Assembly: GCA_016839655.1 (NCBI GenBank)
Contig: JAEOTW010000183.1
Location: forward strand, 1-31,199
Origin: Promethearchaeota archaeon
Lineage (GTDB): Archaea > Asgardarchaeota > Lokiarchaeia > Sigynarchaeales > SOKP01
Direction: 5' to 3'
DNA length: 31,199 nt
In this document: positions 16,904-26,299 of the stretch, piece by piece
Layout of the letters: each line of letters begins with the position of its first letter
Numbering within the stretch: the first letter of the stretch is position 1
Translations under genes and position numbers: made by a program
The notes under the pieces: model-generated
What the model was told of the DNA's origin: nothing
What the model saw: the letters and a program-made list of their open reading frames with translations, nothing else
Database searches by the model: none

Positions 16904-18085
16904 TTGCCTATACAGAAAATCGAAGATACAGTTGTCCTTTTAGATGCTTCTAGATCTATGTTAAGAAAAGACTTTAAACCAAGTAGATTAGCTATAGAAT
17001 TACAAGCAACAAAGAATTTCATTCAATCAAAGTTATCTTTAGATATGAAGGACAGATTATCAATAATTACATTTGGGGATGTTACAAAAAAATTAGTTGA
17101 TTTTGCTTTCGAACAGGAAAAGTTAATTAAATCTTTAAAAAAAGTTCAAGTTTCAGGTAAAGGACTGTTACATGAAGGTATAGCATTTGCACTTCAGATT
17201 CTCGTGGAAGAGATGAGGAAGGTTGGCGGAAAAACAGCTCGGATATTTATTATTACTGATAATAAATTAAATAATGATACCAATAAATTAAGAAAAATAG
17301 TTAATATTGCTAAGGGTTTAGGTGTATTTATAGATGCGTGTCAATTAGGTGGTGTAGAAGATCATAGTGAAGACTCTTTAAAAAGAATTACTCAATCAAC
17401 TGGAGGAGATTTTGAATATTTTAATAATTCAAAAGCAATCATCAGCGGAGTTAATGATTTTGCCTCGAAAAAAGTTGTAAAAGAAACAACAGACTATTTT
17501 TCTCCAAATAAAGAGGATAATGCTGCTCCTTTATTAAGTGAGATTGCATTGCCATTAAGAAGACCTTCATTGCTAGATATTAGGTTAATGATGAAGGGAA
17601 GTGGCAAAGGACACGAGAAATGTCAAATCTGTCACTCTTTTAAAGCTCCAGTTACTGGATCTGATCTTTTAAGTGAAGGGCGTTATTGTCCTAGTTGTGA
17701 TCGAGCAATGCATCTATCTTGTGCCGCAATGTGGGCTAAAAAAACCGAATATAAGGAAAACGTATTTCGATGTCCATTTTGTTTCTTCTTATTAGAATTA
17801 CCTAGAGCCGCTTTAAAATTAGTAAAAGAAAATGCAGAAGAAATTCCAGAGATAAAAATTATTGAAGAAGAGGAAATACTAGAAACGAATATGTTATTAG
17901 TACCGGATGAAGAAATCGATCAAATCAATGCTTCTTGTTCGTATTGTCATAGTATTTTTTTAGGTGATTATAAAGTTTATAAATGTGAAAATTGTCAAGC
18001 TTATTATCATGAACCTTGTTTTCAAAAAATATACAAAGAACTCAAAGCTTGTCGATATTGTGGAGCAAAAATAGTCTTAGAATAA
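16904..18085 (+). CDS. von Willebrand A protein with two C-terminal cross-brace zinc fingers
   Basis: A 393-residue protein. Residues about 8-195 form a vWA domain with an intact MIDAS: DASRS (Asp14, Ser16, Ser18), then a Thr in ITFGD (56-59) and an Asp in IITDN (116-120). Two zinc fingers follow. The first has Cys240/243, Cys262/265, His270, Cys273, Cys290/293; the second has Cys345/348, Cys361/364, His369, Cys372, Cys383/386. Both keep C-x2-C, C-x2-C-x4-H-x2-C, C-x2-C spacing, as in PHD/RING-type fingers. An acidic linker (about 310-340) separates them. The arrangement resembles eukaryotic Ssl1/p44 of TFIIH (vWA then zinc fingers) but this is analogy. The TTG start is needed because the first in-frame ATG lies after the MIDAS. 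MetRS follows. Confidence 0.8.
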   Translation: MPIQKIEDTVVLLDASRSMLRKDFKPSRLAIELQATKNFIQSKLSLDMKDRLSIITFGDVTKKLVDFAFEQEKLIKSLKKVQVSGKGLLHEGIAFALQILVEEMRKVGGKTARIFIITDNKLNNDTNKLRKIVNIAKGLGVFIDACQLGGVEDHSEDSLKRITQSTGGDFEYFNNSKAIISGVNDFASKKVVKETTDYFSPNKEDNAAPLLSEIALPLRRPSLLDIRLMMKGSGKGHEKCQICHSFKAPVTGSDLLSEGRYCPSCDRAMHLSCAAMWAKKTEYKENVFRCPFCFFLLELPRAALKLVKENAEEIPEIKIIEEEEILETNMLLVPDEEIDQINASCSYCHSIFLGDYKVYKCENCQAYYHEPCFQKIYKELKACRYCGAKIVLE

Positions 18086-18154
18086 CCAATTATTTATACT
18101 AACTTTGTTTAAATTATTTAAGCTTAGCATTCTTTTTATTATTAAATTTAACTA

Positions 18155-20236
18155 TTGAGGTCGATTAAATTAGCTAATACAAAAAAAGGTAAGTGGGTAG
18201 TAACTTCAGCTTGGCCTTATGTTAATGCTACTCCACATCTAGGAAATTTAATTGGCAGTACCTTATCTGCAGACGTATTTGCAAGATTCCTGAGAATGAA
18301 AGGAGAAGAAGTAGTCTTTGTCTCGGGGTCAGACTCTCATGGAACCCCCATTTCTGTTGAAGTCAAAAAAATTAAAGCTACTACAGGAGAAAATATCTCT
18401 GCTGAGGAATTAGCATTTAAATACCATGAAATTATAAAAGATTTACATAAAAAATGGAAGATCTCCCATGATAATTATACTATTACTCATAATCCAACTC
18501 ATATTGAATTTGTAAGAAAGATGTATTTAGATATTGAAAAAAATGGGTACGTAAAAGAAAAAGAGATTGAATCCCTTTATTGTGTAAATGATAACTATTT
18601 CTTACCCGATAGATTTGTAGAAGGAACATGTCCGAAATGTAAAGATGAAGGAGCAAGGGGAGATCAATGTGATAAATGCCAAAGAATTCTAACTCCATTA
18701 GAATTAATAGAACCTAGATGTGCAATATGTGGAAATCCCCCTATTATCAGAAAAACAAAACATTGGTACTTAGATTTACCTAAACTACAGGATCAATTAA
18801 GAAAACTGATTGATGAGAATGACATAATTCCTTCAAATGCTCGAAACATGTGTCTGAATAGTATTGAAGAGGGATTACCAGAACGCGCAATTACTCGCGA
18901 TCTTGAATGGGGAATTCCTGCACCTTTCAAAGGAGCTGAAAATAAGGTGATTTACGTTTGGTTCGAGGCAGTCTTAGGGTATATAACTGCAGTGAAAGAG
19001 TGGGCAGATAAACTAATTAACGATCCGGACAAATTTGACTATTTTTGGAAAGATCCTGATACAAAAACAGTATTTTTTATTGGCAAAGACAATATTATAT
19101 TCCATTTAATTGTCTTTCCAGGATTAATAATGGCATACAACAAAGATAAGAAAGATGGGGATAAACTTGTATTACCATACAATGTCTCATCAACCGAATG
19201 GTTATTATATGAGAATGAGAAGTTTTCTAAATCAAGAGGAATTGGAATATGGATTGATGATGCATTAAAATTAGCTCCACTCGATTATTGGAGATTTAAT
19301 CTGATATTTAATCGTCCTGAAACAGGTGATACTTCCTTCCTATGGTCAGAGTTTGAAAACAATATAAAGACTCTTAATGATAACATAGGTAATTTTATTC
19401 ATCGGACCTTAACCTTTATAGAAAAGCAATTCAATAGTAAAATCCCTGAGCAAGTAGAATGCGATGACATTGATAAAAACTTTATAGAGAGAATAAAAAA
19501 CATAAGTAGAGAAGTAGGAGAAAATCTCTATAATTTTAAAATAAGGAAGGCAATAAGGGATATAGTTAATTTTGGAAAAGAAGGGAATATATATTTGAAT
19601 GAAAAAGCCCCATGGCAATTAATTAAAGAAGACAAAAAAGCCGCTGGACATGTATTTAATATTTGTTCTCAAGCAGTATATGCATTAGCAATATTATTAG
19701 GTCCATTTATACCAGATACTTCTGAGAAGATATTATCCTACCTAAATGCTCCAAAATTAAAAGATTTAACATGGGATAGTATAAATGAAGCATCTATAAA
19801 AGCTGGAGGAAGTATTAGGAAACCAATACCTCTTTTTCAAAAATTAGAGATTGAAGATATTCAAAATGAACATAAAAAATTAAAAGAAAAAAAGTCTGAA
19901 GAAGGTGAGAAAGAATTGATTTCATATGAAGATTTTAAAAAGTTGGATATTAGAGTTGCTTTAGTAGAACATGTTGAGAAAGTACCTAAAGCTGATAAGC
20001 TTTACAAACTTTCCATTGATTTAGGAACTGAAAAAAGAACTCTAGTAGCTGGATTAGCTCAATATTATAAAGCTGATCAGTTAAAAGGAAAAAAGATAAT
20101 AGTATTGACTAATTTAGAACCCCGGAAATTGAGAGGAATTTTAAGCCAAGGAATGCTTCTAGCAGCAGTTGAGGGTGATGATGTATCAATTTTGGTACCT
20201 GATAAGGATCTACCTCCAGGAGCAAGAATAGAATGA
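18155..20236 (+). CDS. metG: Methionyl-tRNA synthetase with fused C-terminal tRNA-binding domain
   Basis: A 693-residue class I synthetase that charges tRNA-Met. The HIGH motif is HLGN (28-31), and the KMSKS loop is KFSKS (356-360). The connective peptide carries a zinc knuckle pair, CPKC (159-162) and CDKC (172-175), with CAIC at 189-192. The anticodon-binding helical domain follows (about 410-560). A C-terminal OB-fold of the EMAP/Trbp111 type occupies about 590-693 (YEDFKKLDIRVALVEHVEKV, later LTNLEPRKLRGILSQGM). Start: TTG at 18155; the first in-frame ATG falls after HLGN, so a non-ATG start is required. It ends one base before the convergent stop codon of the next gene. Confidence 0.95.
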   Translation: MRSIKLANTKKGKWVVTSAWPYVNATPHLGNLIGSTLSADVFARFLRMKGEEVVFVSGSDSHGTPISVEVKKIKATTGENISAEELAFKYHEIIKDLHKKWKISHDNYTITHNPTHIEFVRKMYLDIEKNGYVKEKEIESLYCVNDNYFLPDRFVEGTCPKCKDEGARGDQCDKCQRILTPLELIEPRCAICGNPPIIRKTKHWYLDLPKLQDQLRKLIDENDIIPSNARNMCLNSIEEGLPERAITRDLEWGIPAPFKGAENKVIYVWFEAVLGYITAVKEWADKLINDPDKFDYFWKDPDTKTVFFIGKDNIIFHLIVFPGLIMAYNKDKKDGDKLVLPYNVSSTEWLLYENEKFSKSRGIGIWIDDALKLAPLDYWRFNLIFNRPETGDTSFLWSEFENNIKTLNDNIGNFIHRTLTFIEKQFNSKIPEQVECDDIDKNFIERIKNISREVGENLYNFKIRKAIRDIVNFGKEGNIYLNEKAPWQLIKEDKKAAGHVFNICSQAVYALAILLGPFIPDTSEKILSYLNAPKLKDLTWDSINEASIKAGGSIRKPIPLFQKLEIEDIQNEHKKLKEKKSEEGEKELISYEDFKKLDIRVALVEHVEKVPKADKLYKLSIDLGTEKRTLVAGLAQYYKADQLKGKKIIVLTNLEPRKLRGILSQGMLLAAVEGDDVSILVPDKDLPPGARIE

Positions 20237-20237
20237 T

Positions 20238-21482
20238 CTAGAGTTTTAAAGAGAATAACGGATTTAATCGAGCTATTATTTCACCAAGATCCAACTGAAG
20301 GGTTTTAAGAATTATATCTCTTCCTCTATATTCAAACTGTAATTCACTTACATTTCTAATTATTTTTAATCTGCTAATGTTACTCTTTAATGAAGTTACA
20401 AAATATCTTTGATCGTGATATTCTAATACGTCTAGGACATCTTTTGTATCAGTAAATTTATAACCTCCCCCATGTGGAAGAATGTATGCATTTAATAATT
20501 GTTCCAATAGTTCTAATTCTTCAGCTCGTTCTAAAAGGTTTTGATTTTTGAGAGTTGTTTTAGATAAATTCCTTTTTCCTTTAAATAAATAGGCAGCAAT
20601 GTCTGCCCTAAGAGTAGTGGGGAAAATATTTGATTTAATCAATTCGCATTTAATATCTGTGCAATTAGCTCCCAAAAACATGCTATTATAATCTTTTAAG
20701 AATTGGTGTGGTTGATTACAAATAATTTTATGACCAAAATCAAAAAGACTTTTTGCTATAATCTCTCTTTTTTTATTTGAAAATTCTAAGGCTTTTTTGT
20801 TGAATTCAAAATAATTCTTAGCATCAGAATCTAATAATATATATTGTATGCCTAGTTTATGTTTTTCTTCAATTGCCATTTCTTTTAATGTCTTTGATTT
20901 ATCAATATAAAGACCTATTCCATATTTATCATCTCGAAATTCTGGCGCAGAACCATGAATTAGAAAAATATAAGGTGGAAGATTGACATCGGATAAATTT
21001 TTTGTTTCCAAACAGTTAATAAAATGATTAGATATACCATAATCCCAATCTATAAGGACTTCATTATGATATAGCTCCTTTGATTTTATTGCATCAATTT
21101 TTTTTATTAGCTCGTAAGGGTCGGGTAATTCGTCTAAACCACCAACTAAAATGCCACAACAATTTGGTTTCGTATTAAGAAATATAATTTTATCATCTCC
21201 ATGACCCCAATTTAATCTTCCGCCATAGCCCAATCCTGAATTCCATCTAAATTTATTTCGTGAAATTGTTTCATCAGGAGATGAAATAAACGTTGCACAA
21301 GGTTCAAAACCATATTTTTCTTGAATTATATGAAATTGTGCTAAACCATATTTCATATTTGCTTTACATAGTTTGGATGTTCCATCATTCAAACCAGTTG
21401 AAAAAATAAACTGACTTGCTCTGTCTAATAATTCTGCCTTAGATAAATCTGATATTTTTTGAGAAAGGATTGATGAACCCAT
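20238..21482 (-). CDS. Unrecognised 414-residue protein
   Basis: A cytoplasmic-looking protein of no family I can identify. It holds conserved-looking polar motifs: GYGGRLNWGHGDD (85-97), NCCG (107-110), GGLDELPDP (114-122), DYGISNHFINC (147-157) and HGSAPEFRDD (176-185). Such His/Asp/Cys/Gly clusters look like a metal or nucleotide active site, which supports a real enzyme rather than a structural protein. The C-terminal third is helical and charged. The NHF motif is reminiscent of RtcB ligases but the rest does not fit, so I do not propose that. It diverges from the 207-residue gene at 21618 and converges on MetRS with a single base between stops. Confidence 0.75.
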   Translation of the reverse strand: MGSSILSQKISDLSKAELLDRASQFIFSTGLNDGTSKLCKANMKYGLAQFHIIQEKYGFEPCATFISSPDETISRNKFRWNSGLGYGGRLNWGHGDDKIIFLNTKPNCCGILVGGLDELPDPYELIKKIDAIKSKELYHNEVLIDWDYGISNHFINCLETKNLSDVNLPPYIFLIHGSAPEFRDDKYGIGLYIDKSKTLKEMAIEEKHKLGIQYILLDSDAKNYFEFNKKALEFSNKKREIIAKSLFDFGHKIICNQPHQFLKDYNSMFLGANCTDIKCELIKSNIFPTTLRADIAAYLFKGKRNLSKTTLKNQNLLERAEELELLEQLLNAYILPHGGGYKFTDTKDVLDVLEYHDQRYFVTSLKSNISRLKIIRNVSELQFEYRGRDIILKTLQLDLGEIIARLNPLFSLKL

Positions 21483-21617
21483 TTTTTACTATTTACAAAT
21501 ATCTATTGTATATTCTACCAAAAAATATATGGAAAGTATTTATATATAAGATTAATGATATAAATTTGAAAAAATAGGTTAATAAGACTCACTAAAACTC
21601 AAGAAATAATAGTTACC

Positions 21618-22241
21618 ATGACAAAATCACCTACTTTTATTCTTTATGATTCTTTAAAAGGGATACAAACTAATGGAAATTTTACTGGTGCGATTATATC
21701 TAAATGGCAAGATAGGATAATATTTTCTGACAATATAATAGTATCAAAGTTAGAAGGAATTATTATATCTGAAGGATTACTTGTAGGATTCGAAAATATT
21801 GAAAATAAAATTACCCCTTTTTCAAGGAGTGATGATTTTAAATGGAATTCAAATCAAATTCCTTTAGAATATACTATTTTAATACCTGAAAATACGATGG
21901 AACAATATGATCAAGGCCAATTTTCGAATGATTTTCCATTTACTATTAATTTACTTCACACAGCTGTCTTATATATTAATGATTTAAAGTTTGGGGTTAA
22001 TCACTTAGATTTTTTTACAGGTGAAATTCTAAAAAATCCTATTTCAATGATTAGGAATGGTATAATAGTAGCTGATAGAGTAGTTATTGATGATAATGGT
22101 GATCCCGTTTTTTATGATTGCTTGATTGTCGGAAGAGATAAGGATGACGATCTCAATATAAGTTACGAACCAATAATAAACGTGGATGACAAAGTAGTTG
22201 AATACATTATAATTTTAGGAATTGAAGAATTGAAAATATAG
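21618..22241 (+). CDS. Unrecognised 207-residue protein upstream of the AAA+ ATPase
   Basis: A soluble, acidic and beta-rich protein without signal peptide, membrane span or cysteine clusters (starts MTKSPTFILYDSLKG). No domain is recognised. It has a repeating pattern of long hydrophobic strands separated by Asn/Asp-rich turns, including NGIIVADRVVIDDNGDPVFY near 147-166. Its stop is followed after 16 bases by the AAA+ ATPase start, so the two are probably cotranscribed and may act together; the gene could encode an adaptor or client of the ATPase. It diverges from the 414-residue gene across a 135-base AT-rich promoter region. Confidence 0.75.
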   Translation: MTKSPTFILYDSLKGIQTNGNFTGAIISKWQDRIIFSDNIIVSKLEGIIISEGLLVGFENIENKITPFSRSDDFKWNSNQIPLEYTILIPENTMEQYDQGQFSNDFPFTINLLHTAVLYINDLKFGVNHLDFFTGEILKNPISMIRNGIIVADRVVIDDNGDPVFYDCLIVGRDKDDDLNISYEPIINVDDKVVEYIIILGIEELKI

Positions 22242-22257
22242 TATAATCAATATAAAA

Positions 22258-23484
22258 ATGCTTCTTTTTGAAAACAAAAAACAAAAATTACTTAATTTCT
22301 TAAAATTCACAGGTTCTCCTTTTAAGAAATTTGTATCTACTGGTGAAATTGAAGAAGACCTTGAGTTAGTTCAGTCAAGACAAGATTTACTATATTCTAT
22401 AATCAATGTTATTGAAAAAGATGGAAATTTCATTTTACCAATAATAGGGGATGTAGGAACTGGGAAAACACATTTATTCTGGGCTTTAAAACATGAATTA
22501 TATTATTATAATATTGTTTACATTTCTTTAGAGGAAGTGATTAAGAAGTTTTATTATTACATATACTCCGAATTTATGGAAAATATGGGTATTGAAGTGT
22601 TAAGAAATATCGCGAGAAGATTATGTAATAACTGGGGGGCTTTAGAAAGGAAATTTGGCTTTTTTCATATTGCGGATCTTGAAAAGGTCAGAGAAGTTGC
22701 TTTTGAAAATTGGGCACCAAACTTTGAACATAAAACAGCAATAAAGGATATAATCAATGCCTTCACTGCTCATCAAATCGATCCCTATAAAAAAATTGAG
22801 GTTGAAAGATGGTTTTTAGGAGAAGTTATTGATATAAGAGAGCTTTCAAGGCTAGATTTAAGTCATGACTTAAGGGGAAGGAATCATTCTTATACAATGC
22901 TGAAAATCTTAGTAGAAAATTCAATGATAAATAGTGTCTTATTTATCGATGATTTCGAAAAAGTAATTTCTATGATGAAACCAATATCTATTGAAGAAAA
23001 AGAAGAAAAAGAAGAAGTTTTCGATCGAAGCTGGTTATATGGGAGTAGAGAATCACCAGAAAAGCGTACAGCAGAGAAATTATTAGATAAAATTATTAAT
23101 TTAAACAAGATTAATGGGCTAAGAATAATTATTACTCTGAAATCACTCGATTATTATAAAGAAATTAAAGGGAAACTTGAAGGTAGAAACGGTAATCTCT
23201 TAAATGTATTGAAAGAACCGATAATATTATCAAACTTCATAGAGAAGGACCTAGCTACATTTTATAAGAAAAATTTAGAATTCTTCTTTGGAAATATCAA
23301 TTATTTTGATTATTTCAGGGATTTTTCAGATTCTTATTATCCACTTAAAGAAGAAGTTTTAAAGTATATTTATAATAAATCAAAGGGTAATCCTAGAGAA
23401 ATTATAAAGATTTTAAATAGGGTTTTTAATGAAATAATATTATCTAACGAAGATTTAGATAATATCCTTGATAAATATCAATAA
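22258..23484 (+). CDS. AAA+ ATPase, Orc/Cdc6- or STAND-like
   Basis: A 408-residue P-loop ATPase. The Walker A motif is GDVGTGKTH (64-72), and Walker B is VLFIDD (227-232). A sensor-like GNPREIIKILNRVF stretch (377-390) near the C-terminus is the typical GxPR lid of Orc1/Cdc6 and related AAA_16/AAA_22 ATPases. The region between Walker A and Walker B is longer than usual, with a charged insertion at 245-272. No C-terminal winged helix is evident, so a replication initiator is less likely than an ATP-dependent switch or loader. The gene follows the 207-residue gene by 16 bases and converges on the HEAT-like gene of the TIR operon with a 10-base gap. Confidence 0.82.
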   Translation: MLLFENKKQKLLNFLKFTGSPFKKFVSTGEIEEDLELVQSRQDLLYSIINVIEKDGNFILPIIGDVGTGKTHLFWALKHELYYYNIVYISLEEVIKKFYYYIYSEFMENMGIEVLRNIARRLCNNWGALERKFGFFHIADLEKVREVAFENWAPNFEHKTAIKDIINAFTAHQIDPYKKIEVERWFLGEVIDIRELSRLDLSHDLRGRNHSYTMLKILVENSMINSVLFIDDFEKVISMMKPISIEEKEEKEEVFDRSWLYGSRESPEKRTAEKLLDKIINLNKINGLRIIITLKSLDYYKEIKGKLEGRNGNLLNVLKEPIILSNFIEKDLATFYKKNLEFFFGNINYFDYFRDFSDSYYPLKEEVLKYIYNKSKGNPREIIKILNRVFNEIILSNEDLDNILDKYQ

Positions 23485-23494
23485 ATTCTCTCTT

Positions 23495-24229
23495 TTATAA
23501 TCTTTTCAGCAAAATTTTCCCAAAAGTATCAATTTCTTTAATAAAAATATCTTTATACTTAATATCCCAATTTGAGGTCTTTATACTTTCCCGAAATGAT
23601 TCAAGATTAATGGAGGATCTAAAATATATCAGCAATAAAGCCCTTATCGCATTTGGTTTCAATATTTTATAATTATCCAAATGATTTAATGGATTCAACA
23701 CTTGATTAAAATCGGGAAGAAATTTCTCAAGTATTTTTGTCGAAATTGCCTCTAATTCAGAATTGTTTGAATTCAATGCTAAAAAGATGTTCCTCCATAC
23801 AAAAAGGGGTAATTTTTCTAAATCCAATATTGATCTTAGAGCATTAATTCTAATTGGTATATAATCGTCGTTTATTGCATATCCTAGTAATTTAATTAAT
23901 TTTTTTCCGATAACTGTCTTCTTCGAGATTTTACCAATTGATTGAACTACCTCGTCTCTAACCCATCTATCTGATGAATAATAAGTCTTAGGTAAAAACT
24001 CTAAATATTTAGTGTCTATAACTGATGCCTTTCCAATTTCCCCTATTAAAAATACAAGGTTAAGTTTAACTTTCTCAAATATCTGAGTATCTATTTCGTC
24101 GATAAAATAGTCCAACATCGAAAAATATTCAATATTTGGACTTTTACTTAATTTTATTAAAAATTCGTTTATAGTTTCAGGATTACTTGACTTTTTGATA
24201 TCTTCAAATTCTTGTTTAAAAAGTTGCAT
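23495..24229 (-). CDS. HEAT-repeat-like helical protein
   Basis: A 244-residue all-helical protein with the periodic pattern of HEAT-like repeats: for example SDRWVRDEVVQSIGKIS, DDYIPIRINALRSILDL, and NSELEAISTKILEKFLP follow one another at intervals of about 35-40 residues (roughly 100-195). The N-terminal part (QEFEDIKKSSNPETINEFL) is also helical. It has no catalytic motif, so the likely role is protein binding. It is the last gene of the minus-strand group, 24 bases after the RelA/SpoT-TPR-SLOG gene, so it probably belongs to the same transcript and may be a regulator or scaffold of that protein. Confidence 0.75.
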   Translation of the reverse strand: MQLFKQEFEDIKKSSNPETINEFLIKLSKSPNIEYFSMLDYFIDEIDTQIFEKVKLNLVFLIGEIGKASVIDTKYLEFLPKTYYSSDRWVRDEVVQSIGKISKKTVIGKKLIKLLGYAINDDYIPIRINALRSILDLEKLPLFVWRNIFLALNSNNSELEAISTKILEKFLPDFNQVLNPLNHLDNYKILKPNAIRALLLIYFRSSINLESFRESIKTSNWDIKYKDIFIKEIDTFGKILLKRL

Positions 24230-24253
24230 AAATCTAAATTTGGTTTTTTTTTT

Positions 24254-26260
24254 TTAGGAAAGAAAGTTCTTAATATTTTCATAATTATTTTCAACATTGA
24301 TTAAATTTTCATTTTGCCATGAAGGATCTTGAAGTAATTTCAAACCAGATCCAACAATCTTTTCTAATATACCAACATATGCCCCAAAAATCAATGCAAG
24401 ACGATATTCAAAAGCAGAGATCTTCCCTCCTCCAATCCCTAGGAGTTTTATATCACTTATAGTAATTTCATTTAATACTATATCTGTCCAATATTGAAGT
24501 GCCTCCAAAAAACTGAAATCGGTTCCATTTGTTTGGTGTATGTTGGAATACCTTATATCAATTTTAACATGGCTAGGTAAATCTTTTGGAATATAGCCGA
24601 TAGTTTTTATTGAATTAGGATATGATTTTTGAATATCGCCAACAAGGTCACAAACACCAGCGACTGTACTTCCAGAAATAATCATTCCTTTATAATCTTT
24701 GGAAGCGTCTAACAATTTCTTCTGTAAATCATCTCCTAACTCTTCCTTGCTCATTTTCGTACTTCCGGTAATTATTACCAAAGGCAAGCTTAAATTTCTT
24801 TCTTTTACACCATATTCTCTTTCCAAACGAAGTTTCGCATTTGTATTATTAAACCGAATAGCTAAACCGAGCAATAATAATTGTTTTACTAAATTTATTC
24901 CTTCTAATTCATTATCTACCATACTAAGACTATCCAAATCATCAAGATGAGTAGAGATCATCCATCCTGCTGTAGAGAATTTTATTCCGAGTAAATAATT
25001 ATGTAAACTCCCATATACATCCTTTGAAAATAATTTAAATAAGCCATTGTTGAGATACGCCCATGGGATATTTATTCCAACTGATATTTGTTCTTCACTA
25101 ATCTTAATGATGTTCTTGATAGCTGGTAATGAATAATCAAGGATATCGAGTTTTTTATTAAGAGTAATATTGGTAATAAAGTAGTTTACTCCAGTATAAG
25201 TATCATCAGGATTAATGTTATAAGATCGATTATAACACTCAAGCGCTTTTTCAAGATTTAGTTTCTTCCATGATCCCCCTAAACATGTCATTGCATCGGT
25301 ATCTTCCGGATCCAATTTTATTGCTTCTTCCAAATATTTTTGTCCTTGTTGATATTCATTGCCCGTGGGATTTTTAGTATGATACTTATATAAAGCAAGT
25401 CCGAGTTCTCTTAATACTGAAGGATTATTGTAATTGACAAAATCAGTTAATAATTTTATATTAAGATCCCATTTTGCTACCGCTCTAGCTAATTTTACTA
25501 TTCTTAATACCAATTGTAGTTCTTTTGATCTATCAGGAGCGTTTTCGTAAACCAATAGCAACCTATTAATTTTATCATTTATTTCTTGAGTAGTCATATA
25601 GGCGCCATAGTTTGCCTTATATATACTCAAAAAATCTAAGCTATTCTTAAATTCATAATCAGCATCTTCTAAAATTGCTGCAATTCGATAGAATTGTCGT
25701 TTTATATTATCTGGGATTTTAATATTAGGTTTATATAAATTATCATGCTGAATAACACTCCAACAATGCTGAAGAAGGGTTCTTATTTGAAGTTCTGCTT
25801 TAAGAGGATAAATTTCATCAGGAACATCAAGATTTTGGAGATATCTAGACTCTGGATTTAATTGTACAATATAATGATGAGATAAATATCCAAATTGGTC
25901 TTTATCTAAAGTATCGAGTTTATCCTCGCTATCTTCCCATTGAATTTTGAAATTCTCTTCTACTATTTGACAACATTTCTTTACATCATCTAGAGTTGGT
26001 AAAATAATACGGCCACCGCAAAGGTCGGTTAAATCGTCTACAGGATTTGGTCCATATTCCTCCGCTTTACCTGGACGCTGTATTTTTTCTGCATAACTCG
26101 TAACCGTTTTAGCACGTGTTTGAACTATGCTTTCAGGAGAAATATTTTTCGCTAATTCAATGAGTATTGTTTTGAGTAAATTGGCATATTTTACAAAATC
26201 TTTACGACAAGCTTTATAGATATTAATTTCTCTTACAATCTCTTCTTTATCCTTTTCCAT
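24254..26260 (-). CDS. RelA/SpoT synthetase-TPR-SLOG fusion protein
   Basis: A 668-residue protein in three parts. Residues 45-205 are a RelA/SpoT nucleotidyltransferase with its key residues: TRAKTVTSYAEK (Arg49, Lys51, Ser55, Lys59), DLCGGR (Asp79, Arg84), GYLSHHY (Tyr125, His129), and AELQIRT (Glu156, Gln158, Arg160). There is no HD hydrolase and no TGS or ACT domain, so it is not a housekeeping Rel. About 270-435 is a helical region with TPR-like segments (NEYQQGQKYLEEAIKLDPED, LEKALECYNRSYNINPDD). About 494-640 resembles a SLOG nucleotide-sensing Rossmann domain: IITGSTKMS, MIISGSTVAGVCD, and LGIGGGKISAFEYRLALIFG. I infer a small alarmone or tRNA pyrophosphokinase regulated by a ligand bound at the SLOG end. 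It lies 39 bases after the TPR-TIR gene. Confidence 0.82.
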   Translation of the reverse strand: MEKDKEEIVREINIYKACRKDFVKYANLLKTILIELAKNISPESIVQTRAKTVTSYAEKIQRPGKAEEYGPNPVDDLTDLCGGRIILPTLDDVKKCCQIVEENFKIQWEDSEDKLDTLDKDQFGYLSHHYIVQLNPESRYLQNLDVPDEIYPLKAELQIRTLLQHCWSVIQHDNLYKPNIKIPDNIKRQFYRIAAILEDADYEFKNSLDFLSIYKANYGAYMTTQEINDKINRLLLVYENAPDRSKELQLVLRIVKLARAVAKWDLNIKLLTDFVNYNNPSVLRELGLALYKYHTKNPTGNEYQQGQKYLEEAIKLDPEDTDAMTCLGGSWKKLNLEKALECYNRSYNINPDDTYTGVNYFITNITLNKKLDILDYSLPAIKNIIKISEEQISVGINIPWAYLNNGLFKLFSKDVYGSLHNYLLGIKFSTAGWMISTHLDDLDSLSMVDNELEGINLVKQLLLLGLAIRFNNTNAKLRLEREYGVKERNLSLPLVIITGSTKMSKEELGDDLQKKLLDASKDYKGMIISGSTVAGVCDLVGDIQKSYPNSIKTIGYIPKDLPSHVKIDIRYSNIHQTNGTDFSFLEALQYWTDIVLNEITISDIKLLGIGGGKISAFEYRLALIFGAYVGILEKIVGSGLKLLQDPSWQNENLINVENNYENIKNFLS

Positions 26261-26299
26261 AGTAATTCACTAGTCTTTTTATTAAATTTTATGAAATTT

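Noticed and set aside
20238..21482. RtcB-type RNA ligase
   Set aside because: Only an NHF motif is shared; the rest of the metal-binding signature does not fit.
22258..23484. Replication initiator Orc1/Cdc6 and a nearby origin
   Set aside because: No C-terminal winged helix is evident and no origin-box-like repeats were seen around the gene.
24254..26260. Housekeeping Rel (p)ppGpp synthetase/hydrolase
   Set aside because: HD hydrolase, TGS and ACT domains are all absent; the domain order is different.
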